Assembly: GCA_945869755.1 (NCBI GenBank)
Contig: CAMBPW010000018.1
Coordinates: forward strand, 1-13,104
Direction of reading: 5' to 3'
Source of the DNA: an uncultured Gemella sp.
Lineage (GTDB): Bacteria > Bacillota > Bacilli > Staphylococcales > Gemellaceae
DNA length: 13,104 nucleotides
Below are positions 6,768 to 13,104 of this stretch, piece after piece (position 1 is the stretch's first letter; every line of letters begins with the position of its first letter). The notes under the pieces were generated by a model that was not told the origin of the DNA, made no database searches, and saw only the letters and a list, made by a program, of their open reading frames with translations. Position numbers and translations under genes: made by a program.

Positions 6768-7008
6768 TATTGCTTTCCTCTTCTTTTATATCTGTATTAA
6801 ATATATAATTACATAAAAATATGACCATAATTATAATAAATATACTTACTAATATTACACTATAAAAAAACCACTCTGGTAATCCTAAAATATATTTATA
6901 ATCTTTAACTTCAATATTATCATATTTTACATACGCAAAATAATACCATAAACAAAAATGCGTTAAAACTAAACTTATCGCTAATAAATAATCTTTATTT
7001 TTTTTCAT
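6760..7008 (-). CDS. yhdT: YhdT-like small membrane protein (DUF997), partner of PanF
   Basis: An 82-residue protein with two hydrophobic segments (about 8-27 and 49-72), a loop with the family-like GLPEWFFYSVIL, and an acidic C-terminal tail. E. coli YhdT, encoded just before panF, has the same size, two-segment layout and an FPRWFE motif at the same place. Short proteins of this kind often precede sodium:solute symporters and may help assembly or stability of the carrier; the mechanism is not established. The ATG at 7008 lies within the last codons of the PAP2 gene (14-base overlap) with an AGGA site, and its own end overlaps panF by 8 bases. Confidence 0.82.
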   Translation of the reverse strand: MKKNKDYLLAISLVLTHFCLWYYFAYVKYDNIEVKDYKYILGLPEWFFYSVILVSIFIIIMVIFLCNYIFNTDIKEEESNNE

Positions 7009-7651
7009 CTTTTATTCCTAAAATTTGTATAAATTTTTTATAAATTGGCAAATAATATATTTTCATTAAATCTACAATTATACTACCTAGTAATAGTCCA
7101 CCAAGAACATCAGTAATATAATGTGCACCAATAATAACTCTTGACATCGGGACAGCAATAAATGCAAAAATCATAATTTTCTTCAACAATTCCTTTTTTG
7201 AAATTATAAATATTAAAGATAAAAAGAATAATGCTACTACTGTCGAATGACCACTAGGAAAACTATAACCGTCAAATATATTTGGTAATGGTCTTTCTCT
7301 TTGAATTAAATATTTTATTATTAAAGCTGATAATGCTCCAAAAAAAGCAACAGATAAAATAAAAATAGATTTTTTATACTCTTTAATAACTAATAAAAAT
7401 ATTCCCAAACATCCCATAAATAATAATAATAGTTTATCATGGAATATATAAGAAATCATCTTAGCTAAAAAAGAAAAAACTCCACCTCCAAAAATTGCTC
7501 TAATCATATCAGAAATAATATAATCAAACATATTTTTCGGATAAAGTATAGCTATAAAAAATAAAAGCAAAAATAAAAAAATTTTAAAATATGTAATATA
7601 TTTTATATTACTCATATGAGTAAAAAACTTGTTTAAATATTCATTTTTCAA
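6995..7651 (-). CDS. PAP2-family membrane phosphatase, candidate undecaprenyl-diphosphate phosphatase
   Basis: A type 2 phosphatidic acid phosphatase of 218 residues with about six hydrophobic segments. All three motifs are complete: K-x6-RP (Lys113...Arg120-Pro121), PSGH (Ser133-Gly134-His135) and SR-x5-H-x3-D (Ser170-Arg171, His177, Asp181). Members act on lipid phosphates outside the membrane, such as undecaprenyl diphosphate (BcrC/PgpB type) or phosphatidylglycerol phosphate. Lying directly after murG favours the wall-carrier role, but the sequence alone does not decide. The start is a TTG at 7651, immediately after the murG stop, with AGGTGA seven bases upstream. The nearby ATG at 7644 is out of frame and the next in-frame ATG (codon 13) lacks support. 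The C-terminus overlaps the yhdT-like gene by 14 bases. Confidence 0.9.
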   Translation of the reverse strand: MKNEYLNKFFTHMSNIKYITYFKIFLFLLLFFIAILYPKNMFDYIISDMIRAIFGGGVFSFLAKMISYIFHDKLLLLFMGCLGIFLLVIKEYKKSIFILSVAFFGALSALIIKYLIQRERPLPNIFDGYSFPSGHSTVVALFFLSLIFIISKKELLKKIMIFAFIAVPMSRVIIGAHYITDVLGGLLLGSIIVDLMKIYYLPIYKKFIQILGIKDEKK

Positions 7652-8731
7652 CTATTTTTCACCTACCTTTTTTATTATTTTATCGTAAAAATTTTCTACA
7701 TTATTTATGACATTTTTAGAATTTTTATATTCTATCATATTTTTTTTATACTTTTCCAATTCTGAATAAAATTTATCTAAACTGCTTAATTCAAAATTTT
7801 CTAATTGTTCTTCTAAAACAACTTTAGAAAATCCTTGTTTTTCAAAAAAACGAGCATTTTCTAATTGGTCGCCTCTACTTTGATTTGTTCCTAATGGAAT
7901 TAAAATCGAAGGTATATTCAACGCTAAAAATTCATAAATAGAATTTGCTCCCGATCTTGATATTGTAAAATCTACTATTTTAAATATATCAAATAGTTGT
8001 GCATCAAGAAATTCAAATTGTTTATATCCATTAATTTTTATTTCGTTGTTATAACAGCCTTTTCCAACTAAATGTACAACTTGAAATTTTTTAGTTATAT
8101 CTTTAATATTTTCAAAAATAAAATCATTAATAATTTTTGAACCTAAAGAACCTCCCATTACTAATATGATAGGTTTTTCTTTAGTAAAATTACAAATACT
8201 ATAACCATTTTCTTCATTACCACTATATATTTCTTTTCTAACTATAGCTCCAATTAGACTAGCTTTATTTTTCGGTAAAAAATTAAGAGTTTCTTCAAAT
8301 GTAGTAAAAATATGATTACTAAATTTTATATTTACTTTATTAGCTAAACCAGGAGATAAATCTGATTCATGAAGTATAATAGGAATATTTAACATTTTTG
8401 AAGCTATACAAACAGGTACACTTACAAAGCCACCTTTAGAAAAAACAAAATCCGGCTTTTCTTTTTTTAATATAAAATACGATTCTATTATTCCTAAAAA
8501 AACTCTAAATGGATCTGTAAAATTTTTCAAACTGAAATATCTTCTAATTTTCCCCGAGCTTATTCCATAATATTTTACAAAATCAATATTATTTACTATA
8601 TCTTTTTCTATTCCATTTTTACTTCCTATGTATGAAATTTTATATCCTTCTTTTTTAAATTCAGGTATTAAAGCTACATTAACAGAAACGTGTCCTGCAG
8701 TTCCTCCACCCGTAAATAATATTTTTGACAC
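7652..8731 (-). CDS. murG: UDP-GlcNAc:undecaprenyl-pyrophosphoryl-MurNAc-pentapeptide GlcNAc transferase
   Basis: MurG adds N-acetylglucosamine to lipid I to give lipid II, on the inner face of the membrane. The 359-residue protein is a GT-B glycosyltransferase and resembles S. aureus MurG closely. It has the Gly-rich N-terminal loop GGGTAGHVSVN (8-18), IGSKNGIEKDIV, FSKGGFVSVPV (97-107), HESDLSPGLANK (121-132), the second Gly-rich loop MGGSLGSK (192-199), SRSGANSIYEF (258-268) and LGTNQSRGDQ (280-289), which contact UDP-GlcNAc in the family. The start is GTG at 8731, just after the coaD stop, with an AGAGGA site 6 bases before it inside the end of coaD. An ATG at 8733 is two bases upstream but out of frame. 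MurG standing outside the division-and-wall cluster and after coaD is unlike B. subtilis. Confidence 0.96.
   Translation of the reverse strand: MSKILFTGGGTAGHVSVNVALIPEFKKEGYKISYIGSKNGIEKDIVNNIDFVKYYGISSGKIRRYFSLKNFTDPFRVFLGIIESYFILKKEKPDFVFSKGGFVSVPVCIASKMLNIPIILHESDLSPGLANKVNIKFSNHIFTTFEETLNFLPKNKASLIGAIVRKEIYSGNEENGYSICNFTKEKPIILVMGGSLGSKIINDFIFENIKDITKKFQVVHLVGKGCYNNEIKINGYKQFEFLDAQLFDIFKIVDFTISRSGANSIYEFLALNIPSILIPLGTNQSRGDQLENARFFEKQGFSKVVLEEQLENFELSSLDKFYSELEKYKKNMIEYKNSKNVINNVENFYDKIIKKVGEK
7659..7664 (-). promoter_or_regulatory. Ribosome site deciding the TTG start of the PAP2 gene
   Basis: AGGTGA, inside the last codons of murG, is 7 bases before the TTG at 7651. This spacing supports TTG as the true start and suggests translational coupling to murG. 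Confidence 0.65.
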
Positions 8732-8733
8732 AT

Positions 8734-9231
8734 TTATTCCTCTTTCAATTTTTTTTCTAATTTTTCAGCTACATTTTTAGGAACTAATTTTGTTAAATCA
8801 GCTCCAAAACCAGAAACTCCTTTTACGATACTAGAACTTACAAATGAATATTTGGTATTTGTCATCATATAAAAAGTTTCAATATTATCATCTAATGTTT
8901 TATTCATTGCAGTTAATTGCATCTCATACTCAAAATCTGAAACTGCTCTTAATCCCCTAACGATGACGCTAGATTTAACTTTTTTTGCATAATTTACAAG
9001 TAGACCAGAAAAGCTTTCTACACGTACATTATTAATAGATTGCAAATTTTTAAGAGCCGTTTCAATCATCTCAACACGCTCTTCTATAGAAAATAAATAT
9101 TTTTTATCCGGATTAATTAATATTGCAACAATTATTTCATCAAAAATTTTACTACTTCTTTCTATAATATCAATATGTCCATTTGTAATAGGATCAAAAC
9201 TTCCTGGTATTATTGCTACTTTTCTACTCAA
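8734..9231 (-). CDS. coaD: Pantetheine-phosphate adenylyltransferase (PPAT)
   Basis: Fourth step of coenzyme A synthesis: 4'-phosphopantetheine plus ATP gives dephospho-CoA and diphosphate. Nucleotidyltransferase fold with PGSFDPITNGHIDII (HxGH-type nucleotide site), VRGLRAVSDFEYEMQLTAMNKTL, and YSFVSSSIVKGV (ISSxxxK-type motif). Start choice: in frame there are ATG 9252, ATG 9237 and TTG 9231. Only the TTG has a well-spaced ribosome site (AGGGAGA at 9244-9238), and it gives MSRKVAIIPGSFDP. That is the N-terminal length normal for the family (165 residues here; B. subtilis and S. aureus about 160). The ATG at 9237 directly abuts the ribosome site and is the main alternative. It overlaps the end of rsmD by 8 bases. 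The rsmD-coaD order is conserved in Bacilli. Confidence 0.94.
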   Translation of the reverse strand: MSRKVAIIPGSFDPITNGHIDIIERSSKIFDEIIVAILINPDKKYLFSIEERVEMIETALKNLQSINNVRVESFSGLLVNYAKKVKSSVIVRGLRAVSDFEYEMQLTAMNKTLDDNIETFYMMTNTKYSFVSSSIVKGVSGFGADLTKLVPKNVAEKLEKKLKEE

Positions 9232-9787
9232 TTTCATTCTCCCTATATTCATAAATAGTTAAACTAATACTTCCGTATTGTTTTTCTTTATAAATTGCTA
9301 ATTTTTTATTTTCATAATTTATACGTTCGTCTGAACTATATTCACACACTACTATACACATATCGTTTAGTAAATTAAAATCAACTAAACTTTTAAGAGC
9401 ACTGTCTAATAAAGATTTTTTGTAAGGTGGGTCTAAAAATACAACATCAAATTTAATATTTTTTTTATTGAATATTTTTAAAGCTCTCAAATAATCATTT
9501 CTAAATACTTCAAATAAATTTTTATCTACTTTACATTTTTTTAAATTTTCATTTATAACTTTTATAGCATCCTTACTTCCATCAATAAAAGTAACAAATT
9601 CGGCACTTCGACTTATCGCCTCGATGCCTAAACTTCCACTTCCACCAAATAAATCTAGTACTCTACAATTTTCAACATCAATCATATTAAATAGATTTTC
9701 TTTAACTTTATCTGTTGTCGGTCTAGTTGTTAATCCTTCCAAACTATTTAATTTTATAGATCTATATTTACCTGATATTACTCGCAT
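9224..9787 (-). CDS. rsmD: 16S rRNA (guanine(966)-N(2))-methyltransferase RsmD
   Basis: Methylates N2 of G966 (E. coli numbering) in 16S rRNA of the small subunit, using S-adenosylmethionine. The 187-residue protein starts MRVISGKYRSIKL and has TRPTTDKVKENLFNMI (21-36). The SAM-binding loop is VLDLFGGSGSLGIEAISR (43-60), with the acidic end of strand 2 in FIDGSKDA and the catalytic motif VVFLDPPYKK (DPPY at 119-122). Length matches the family. The ATG at 9787 is preceded by GAGG, 13 bases after the ylbG stop. B. subtilis carries the same ylbG-ylbH-coaD order, where YlbH is this enzyme. Confidence 0.96.
   Translation of the reverse strand: MRVISGKYRSIKLNSLEGLTTRPTTDKVKENLFNMIDVENCRVLDLFGGSGSLGIEAISRSAEFVTFIDGSKDAIKVINENLKKCKVDKNLFEVFRNDYLRALKIFNKKNIKFDVVFLDPPYKKSLLDSALKSLVDFNLLNDMCIVVCEYSSDERINYENKKLAIYKEKQYGSISLTIYEYRENEIE
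9238..9244 (-). promoter_or_regulatory. Ribosome site deciding the TTG start of coaD
   Basis: AGGGAGA read on the minus strand, within the last codons of rsmD. It is 6-7 bases before the TTG at 9231 but touches the ATG at 9237, so it favours TTG. Confidence 0.6.
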
Positions 9788-9800
9788 AATAACCTCGTAA

Positions 9801-10067
9801 CTATTCTATTGATTCAAAATCTTTATCAATTTTTGTAAAATCTAAATTTATATCAACTAATTCAGATCTAACTACTTTTTTTACAAAACTTTTAGAATTC
9901 AAGTCATCTATAATTTTTTCTATTTTATCTTCATCAACATATAAATAAATATATCTATTTTTTTTTGAATAAGATATTACATTACCATATTTTTCTAATT
10001 TATTAATATCTCTTACATGCTTAAAGTAAATATATAATCCTCTACGTTTTTTTGTAAATAATTCCAT
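9801..10067 (-). CDS. ylbG: YlbG family protein (DUF2129)
   Basis: A small cytosolic protein of 88 residues, similar to B. subtilis YlbG. The shared pattern is RRGLYIYFKHVRDINKLEKYGNV, SYSKKNRYIYLYVD, and LNSKSFVKKVVRSE. The family has no firmly known function. Its fixed place just before rsmD in Bacilli, and here right after pnp, suggests a link with RNA or ribosome metabolism, but that is only context. There is no membrane segment or metal motif. The ATG at 10067 has an AGAGG ribosome site overlapping the pnp stop codon (8-base gap). The ylbF gene that usually stands upstream is absent here, replaced by pnp. Confidence 0.9.
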   Translation of the reverse strand: MELFTKKRRGLYIYFKHVRDINKLEKYGNVISYSKKNRYIYLYVDEDKIEKIIDDLNSKSFVKKVVRSELVDINLDFTKIDKDFESIE

Positions 10068-10075
10068 ATTAACCT

Positions 10076-12169
10076 CTAAATATTAGCTACTGCGTCAACT
10101 CTTCCTTTATCATCAATATTTACTACTTTAACTTTTAACGCATCACCAACTTTTACAACATCTTCTACTTTCTCTACTCTCTTATCTGATAATTTAGAAA
10201 TGTGTACTAATGCGTCTGTTCCAGGGAATAGTTCCACAAAAGCTCCATATTTTTCAATTCTTCTAACAGTTGCTAAATATACTTCTCCAATTTCTGCTTC
10301 TCTTACTATACTTTCAATTATTTCTATAGCTTTATCAATATCAGAAAGCTCAGGAGAAGAAATAAACACATCTCCATTTTGTTCTATATCTATTTTAACT
10401 CCAGTTTTTTCTATAATTTCATTAATAACTTTTCCTCCTGAACCAATAACATCTTTTATTTTTTCAGGTTTGATTTTAATTACTTTTATTTTCGGAGCAT
10501 ATTTAGAAACTTCAGTTCGTGGTTCTGAAATTATACTATTCATATGTGATAAAATTTCTAATCTTCCTATTCTAGCTTGTTCTAAAGATTCTTTTAAAAT
10601 TTGTTCACTTAATCCATCTATTTTTATATCCATTTGTAATGCTGTGATACCTTTTTCTGTACCAGCAACTTTAAAATCCATATCTCCAAGATGATCTTCC
10701 ATACCTTGAATATCAGTAAGTATAGTATAATTTTCATCTTTTTTAACAAGTCCCATCGCAATTCCAGCAACTTGTGCTTTTATTGGAACTCCAGCAGCCA
10801 TTAAAGCCATAGACCCCGAACAAATAGTAGCTTGAGAACTTGAACCATTAGATTCTAATATTTCAGAAACTACACGAATTGTATATGGAAATTCTTCTTG
10901 AGAAGGTATAACTTGTTCTAAAGCTCTCTCACCTAAAGCTCCATGCCCAATTTCACGTCTACCAGGTGCTCTCATAAATCCTACTTCACCTACTGAAAAT
11001 GCAGGAAAGTTGTAATGAAGCATAAATCGTTTATTTTCTTCTTGAGTTAAATCATCAATTATTTGCTCATCTGAAATGTTACCTAAAGTTACTACTCCTA
11101 GTGATTGTGTTTGCCCTCTTGTAAATAATGCAGAGCCATGCGTTCTTGGTAAAATATCAATTCTTGATTCTAACGGACGAATTTCTGTTAATTTTCTTCC
11201 GTCTGGTCGTATTTTGTCTTCTGTAATTTCTCTTCTAACTTCATCTTTAATAATTTTATCTAAAGACAATTTAACTTCTTTTAATACTTTTTCTAATTGT
11301 TCTTTATCAACATTATCAGTAGCTTCGTAATATTCTAAAACTTCTGTCTTAACTGCTGATATTGCATCATCACGTTCTTGTTTATCTTTTATAGAAATTG
11401 CAGATTTCATTTTATCTATAGATTTACTATAAACTTCACTATATATCTCCTCGTCAAGAACTTTTAATACTACATCCATTTTTTCTTGACCGATTTCTGC
11501 AACTATTTCTTCTTGGAATGAAATTAATCTTTTAATTTCCTCATGTCCAAACATTATTGCTCCAAGCATAATTTCTTCTGATACTTCCTTAGAACCTGCT
11601 TCAACCATATTAATTGCATCTTTTGTTCCTGCAACTTTTAAATCAATTAAAGATTTCTCCATAGTTTCAATACTTGGATTAATAACATATTCTTCATTAA
11701 CATATCCAACTGTAACTCCAGCTATAGGTCCTTTAAAAGGTATGTTTGATACAGATAAAGATAATGAACTTCCTATCATTGCTGCCATCACAGGATCGCA
11801 ATCATACTCAACTGACAAAACAGTAGATACTATTTGAACTTCATTTCTAAAACCATCTTCAAACAGTGGACGAATTGGTCTATCAATAAGACGTGCTGCT
11901 AATGTTGCTTCTGTCCCAGCTCGTCCTTCTCTTCTTAAAAAACCACCAGGTATTTTACCAACAGCATACATTTTTTCTTCATAGTTTACAGTTAACGGAA
12001 AAAAGTCTACATCTTTTGCTTCTTTAGATGCTACTGCTGTAGTTAATACGACAGTATCTCCATATGTTACTAACACTGCTGCATTTGCTTGCCTTGCTAA
12101 TTCTCCAATTTCTATTTTTAATTCTCTTCCCGCTAATGTTGTTGTATATATTTTTTTATTTTCAAACAT
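10076..12169 (-). CDS. pnp: Polyribonucleotide nucleotidyltransferase (PNPase)
   Basis: Phosphate-dependent 3'-to-5' exoribonuclease that degrades mRNA, usually as a trimer and within the RNA degradosome. The 697-residue protein has, in order: the first RNase PH domain (YEEKMYAVGKIPGGFLRREG, then AARLIDRPIRPLF); an alpha-helical linker (~220-310); the catalytic second RNase PH domain (LPRTHGSALFTRGQTQSLG; MEDHLGDMDFKVAGTEKGIT, about residues 483-505, with the metal-binding Asp pair); a KH domain with VIGSGGKVINEII (about 570-583); and an S1 domain (VRRIEKYGAFVELFPGTDALVHISKLS, about 635-660). It stops soon after S1, like S. aureus PNPase (~698). The ATG at 12169 has an AAAGG site. It is the first gene of a ten-gene unit. 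rpsO, which precedes pnp in B. subtilis, is not upstream. Confidence 0.98.
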   Translation of the reverse strand: MFENKKIYTTTLAGRELKIEIGELARQANAAVLVTYGDTVVLTTAVASKEAKDVDFFPLTVNYEEKMYAVGKIPGGFLRREGRAGTEATLAARLIDRPIRPLFEDGFRNEVQIVSTVLSVEYDCDPVMAAMIGSSLSLSVSNIPFKGPIAGVTVGYVNEEYVINPSIETMEKSLIDLKVAGTKDAINMVEAGSKEVSEEIMLGAIMFGHEEIKRLISFQEEIVAEIGQEKMDVVLKVLDEEIYSEVYSKSIDKMKSAISIKDKQERDDAISAVKTEVLEYYEATDNVDKEQLEKVLKEVKLSLDKIIKDEVRREITEDKIRPDGRKLTEIRPLESRIDILPRTHGSALFTRGQTQSLGVVTLGNISDEQIIDDLTQEENKRFMLHYNFPAFSVGEVGFMRAPGRREIGHGALGERALEQVIPSQEEFPYTIRVVSEILESNGSSSQATICSGSMALMAAGVPIKAQVAGIAMGLVKKDENYTILTDIQGMEDHLGDMDFKVAGTEKGITALQMDIKIDGLSEQILKESLEQARIGRLEILSHMNSIISEPRTEVSKYAPKIKVIKIKPEKIKDVIGSGGKVINEIIEKTGVKIDIEQNGDVFISSPELSDIDKAIEIIESIVREAEIGEVYLATVRRIEKYGAFVELFPGTDALVHISKLSDKRVEKVEDVVKVGDALKVKVVNIDDKGRVDAVANI

Positions 12170-12218
12170 TATTTTTACCTTTCAATTTTATTTATTTTTC
12201 ACATACTATAACTACATT

Positions 12219-12247
12219 ATTATACTATGTATTACGAGAAAATACAA
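12219..12247 (-). promoter_or_regulatory. Promoter of the pnp unit
   Basis: On the minus strand, TTGTAT (12247-12242), a 17-base spacer and TATAAT (12224-12219) make a good vegetative promoter. The expected RNA start is near 12212, giving a leader of about 43 bases before the pnp ATG. I see no stable leader hairpin that would suggest autoregulation. The rest of 12248-12364 is AT-rich spacer with nothing I can name. Confidence 0.75.
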
Positions 12248-12364
12248 CAACAATATAATTTATGTTAAATTGATTTTTTAAAATTAAAAACTAATTTTGT
12301 AAAATTTAAAAATAATAAAAAATTTCAATGTGATATTAATTTTTTCAAAAGAAATTTTAAATAT

Positions 12365-12402
12365 AAAAAATTAGCTATGAGAAAATTTTCTCATAGCTAA
12401 TT
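12365..12402 (-). terminator. Terminator of the degV-gloA unit
   Basis: A perfect palindrome at 12369-12402 (outer arm AATTAGCTATGAGAAAA and its complement), followed on the minus strand by six Ts (complement of A12365-A12370, partly within the arm). It starts 6 bases after the gloA stop. The loop-less palindrome would fold with a few unpaired central bases. Confidence 0.88.
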
Positions 12403-12408
12403 GAATTT

Positions 12409-12792
12409 TTAATATTTGAATCTAATTACTTCTATTTTGTATCCATCAGGATCTAAAACAAAATAATAACTAGGTGGTGTACCTGGTAATCCTTTTAAAT
12501 CTGTTACTTCGTATCCTAATGCTTTATGTTTAGCATGTAATTCTTCTAAATTTTCTACAGCTATCGCAATATGACCATAACCTGTTCCAAGTTCATAAGC
12601 ACCATGATCATAATTGTACGTTAATTCTAATTCATAACCATCTCCTGGTAATGTTAAATATACTAACGTAAATTTATGTTCTGGAAAATCTCTTTTTCTA
12701 CTAACTGAAAAATCAAATGCTTCAGTATAAAATTTTATTGACTCTTCTAAATTTTTTACTCTGTAACAAGTATGCACCATTTGTTGTTTCAT
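12409..12792 (-). CDS. gloA: Lactoylglutathione lyase (glyoxalase I), VOC superfamily
   Basis: Glyoxalase I isomerises the thiol adduct of methylglyoxal, detoxifying this by-product of sugar metabolism. The 127-residue protein has two beta-alpha-beta-beta-beta VOC modules. The metal ligands known for E. coli GloA are all present: His7 (MVHTCYRV), Glu56 (YELELTYN), His74 (GYGHIAIAV) and Glu121 (DPDGYKIEVI). The shared stretches ELTYN, YELGT, YGHIA and DPDGYKIE make it glyoxalase I rather than a fosfomycin- or bleomycin-resistance relative. The natural thiol in this organism is not known from the window; some Bacilli use bacillithiol or scavenge glutathione. The start has an AAGGAGA site. It follows the degV-like gene by 18 bases and ends at its own terminator. 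Confidence 0.93.
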   Translation of the reverse strand: MKQQMVHTCYRVKNLEESIKFYTEAFDFSVSRKRDFPEHKFTLVYLTLPGDGYELELTYNYDHGAYELGTGYGHIAIAVENLEELHAKHKALGYEVTDLKGLPGTPPSYYFVLDPDGYKIEVIRFKY

Positions 12793-12810
12793 AATATTTC
12801 TCCTTATTTG

Positions 12811-13104
12811 TTATAACTTTGTCCAACCTAAAGCTACAGATCCAAGACCAAGATGAGTAGCTATAACTGGACCTATTTCTCCAGTTATAATTTTTATATC
12901 GGGATATTTGTCTTTTAAATAATCTACAATTTCTACTACTTTTTCTTCTGCTCCTGTATCAATAACACACACATTTATTTTTCCATTTTCATCATTATTT
13001 AAATTATAAAAATCATCAAATAATTCTAAAACTCTTAAAATTGCTTTTTTATATGTTCTAATTTTTTGATAAGGGACTATAACTTTATTATTAAAATGAA
13101 GTAT
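12811..13104 (-). CDS. DegV family fatty-acid-binding protein, C-terminal part (5' end outside window)
   Basis: A 97-residue C-terminal fragment, open to the right edge of the window. It runs ILHFNNKVIVPYQKIRTYKKA, then INVCVIDTGAEEKVVEIVDYL, and ends ITGEIGPVIATHLGLGSVALGW. The KPIL-type strand followed by KIRT-x-KKA, and the closing GPVIATHLGLGSVALG, are typical of the C-terminal domain of DegV/FakB proteins. These bind a fatty acid and, with the kinase FakA, present it for phosphorylation and entry into phospholipid synthesis. Whether this one is a true FakB cannot be told without the N-terminal ligand site. The stop (TAA, 12811-12813) is 18 bases before gloA, so the two are likely co-transcribed. 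Confidence 0.88.
   Translation of the reverse strand: MLHFNNKVIVPYQKIRTYKKAILRVLELFDDFYNLNNDENGKINVCVIDTGAEEKVVEIVDYLKDKYPDIKIITGEIGPVIATHLGLGSVALGWTKL

Noticed and set aside
10200..10694. A 164-codon plus-strand frame opposite pnp, and another at 11076-11330.
   Set aside because: They run antisense to the strongly conserved PNPase coding sequence, lack ribosome sites and look like no protein family.
12064..12258. A 64-codon plus-strand frame crossing the start of pnp and its promoter.
   Set aside because: Leu/Phe-rich translation of AT-rich antisense DNA; it covers the pnp promoter and has no ribosome site.
12170..12408. A riboswitch, small RNA or rpsO-like gene upstream of pnp.
   Set aside because: The leader is only about 43 bases and shows no structured element; no short open frame with a ribosome site is visible, only the promoter, AT-rich spacer and the gloA terminator.

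Overview
The window is a very AT-rich piece of chromosome from a low-GC Gram-positive bacterium of the class Bacilli. The gene string ylbG-rsmD-coaD, the Staphylococcus-like MurG sequence, the uppS-cdsA-rseP order without dxr, and the strong AGGAGG ribosome sites all point there. A Gemella-like organism is my best guess, but that is inference from sequence style and gene order and not a database match. All genes look like housekeeping genes. I see no insertion sequence, prophage, CRISPR array, tRNA or rRNA.

Layout. Positions 1-1301 (+) hold the 3' part of secA (preprotein translocase ATPase). It is followed by a small rpmG (ribosomal protein L33, 1404-1553, +) with its own promoter and a terminator at 1563-1590. 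Everything to the right lies on the minus strand, in three transcription units. Unit A (4469 down to 1620) is a 5'-truncated uppS, then cdsA and rseP, with a good promoter at 4441-4469 and a terminator at 1620-1661. Unit B (12247 down to 4499) is a long, tightly packed run: pnp, ylbG, rsmD, coaD, murG, a PAP2 phosphatase gene, yhdT-like, panF, a 57-codon small gene and a LysM protein gene. It has a promoter at 12219-12247 and a terminator at 4499-4533. Unit C (from beyond the right edge to 12365) is the 3' end of a degV-family gene followed by gloA (glyoxalase I), ending in a long palindromic terminator.

How the genes work together. Unit B joins RNA turnover (PNPase) and 16S rRNA methylation (RsmD) with coenzyme A supply (PanF imports pantothenate, CoaD makes dephospho-CoA). 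It also carries lipid-linked wall synthesis: MurG makes lipid II, and the PAP2 enzyme may recycle the undecaprenyl carrier. It ends with a membrane-anchored LysM protein. Unit A carries the gene family that makes that same carrier (UppS), phospholipid precursor synthesis (CdsA) and the site-2 membrane protease RseP.

The outstanding oddity is uppS. The reading frame is intact and highly conserved from the Trp of the GNGRW motif onward, but everything before it, including the catalytic Asp of the MDGNGR motif, is gone. It is replaced by a promoter and a short leader with an in-frame stop. This is either a pseudogene or a rearrangement scar. Since the enzyme is normally essential, a second intact uppS is expected elsewhere in the genome. 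Smaller points of interest are three consecutive non-ATG starts (coaD, murG, PAP2), a SecA without the usual zinc-binding tail, and an L33 with three of the four zinc-ligand cysteines.
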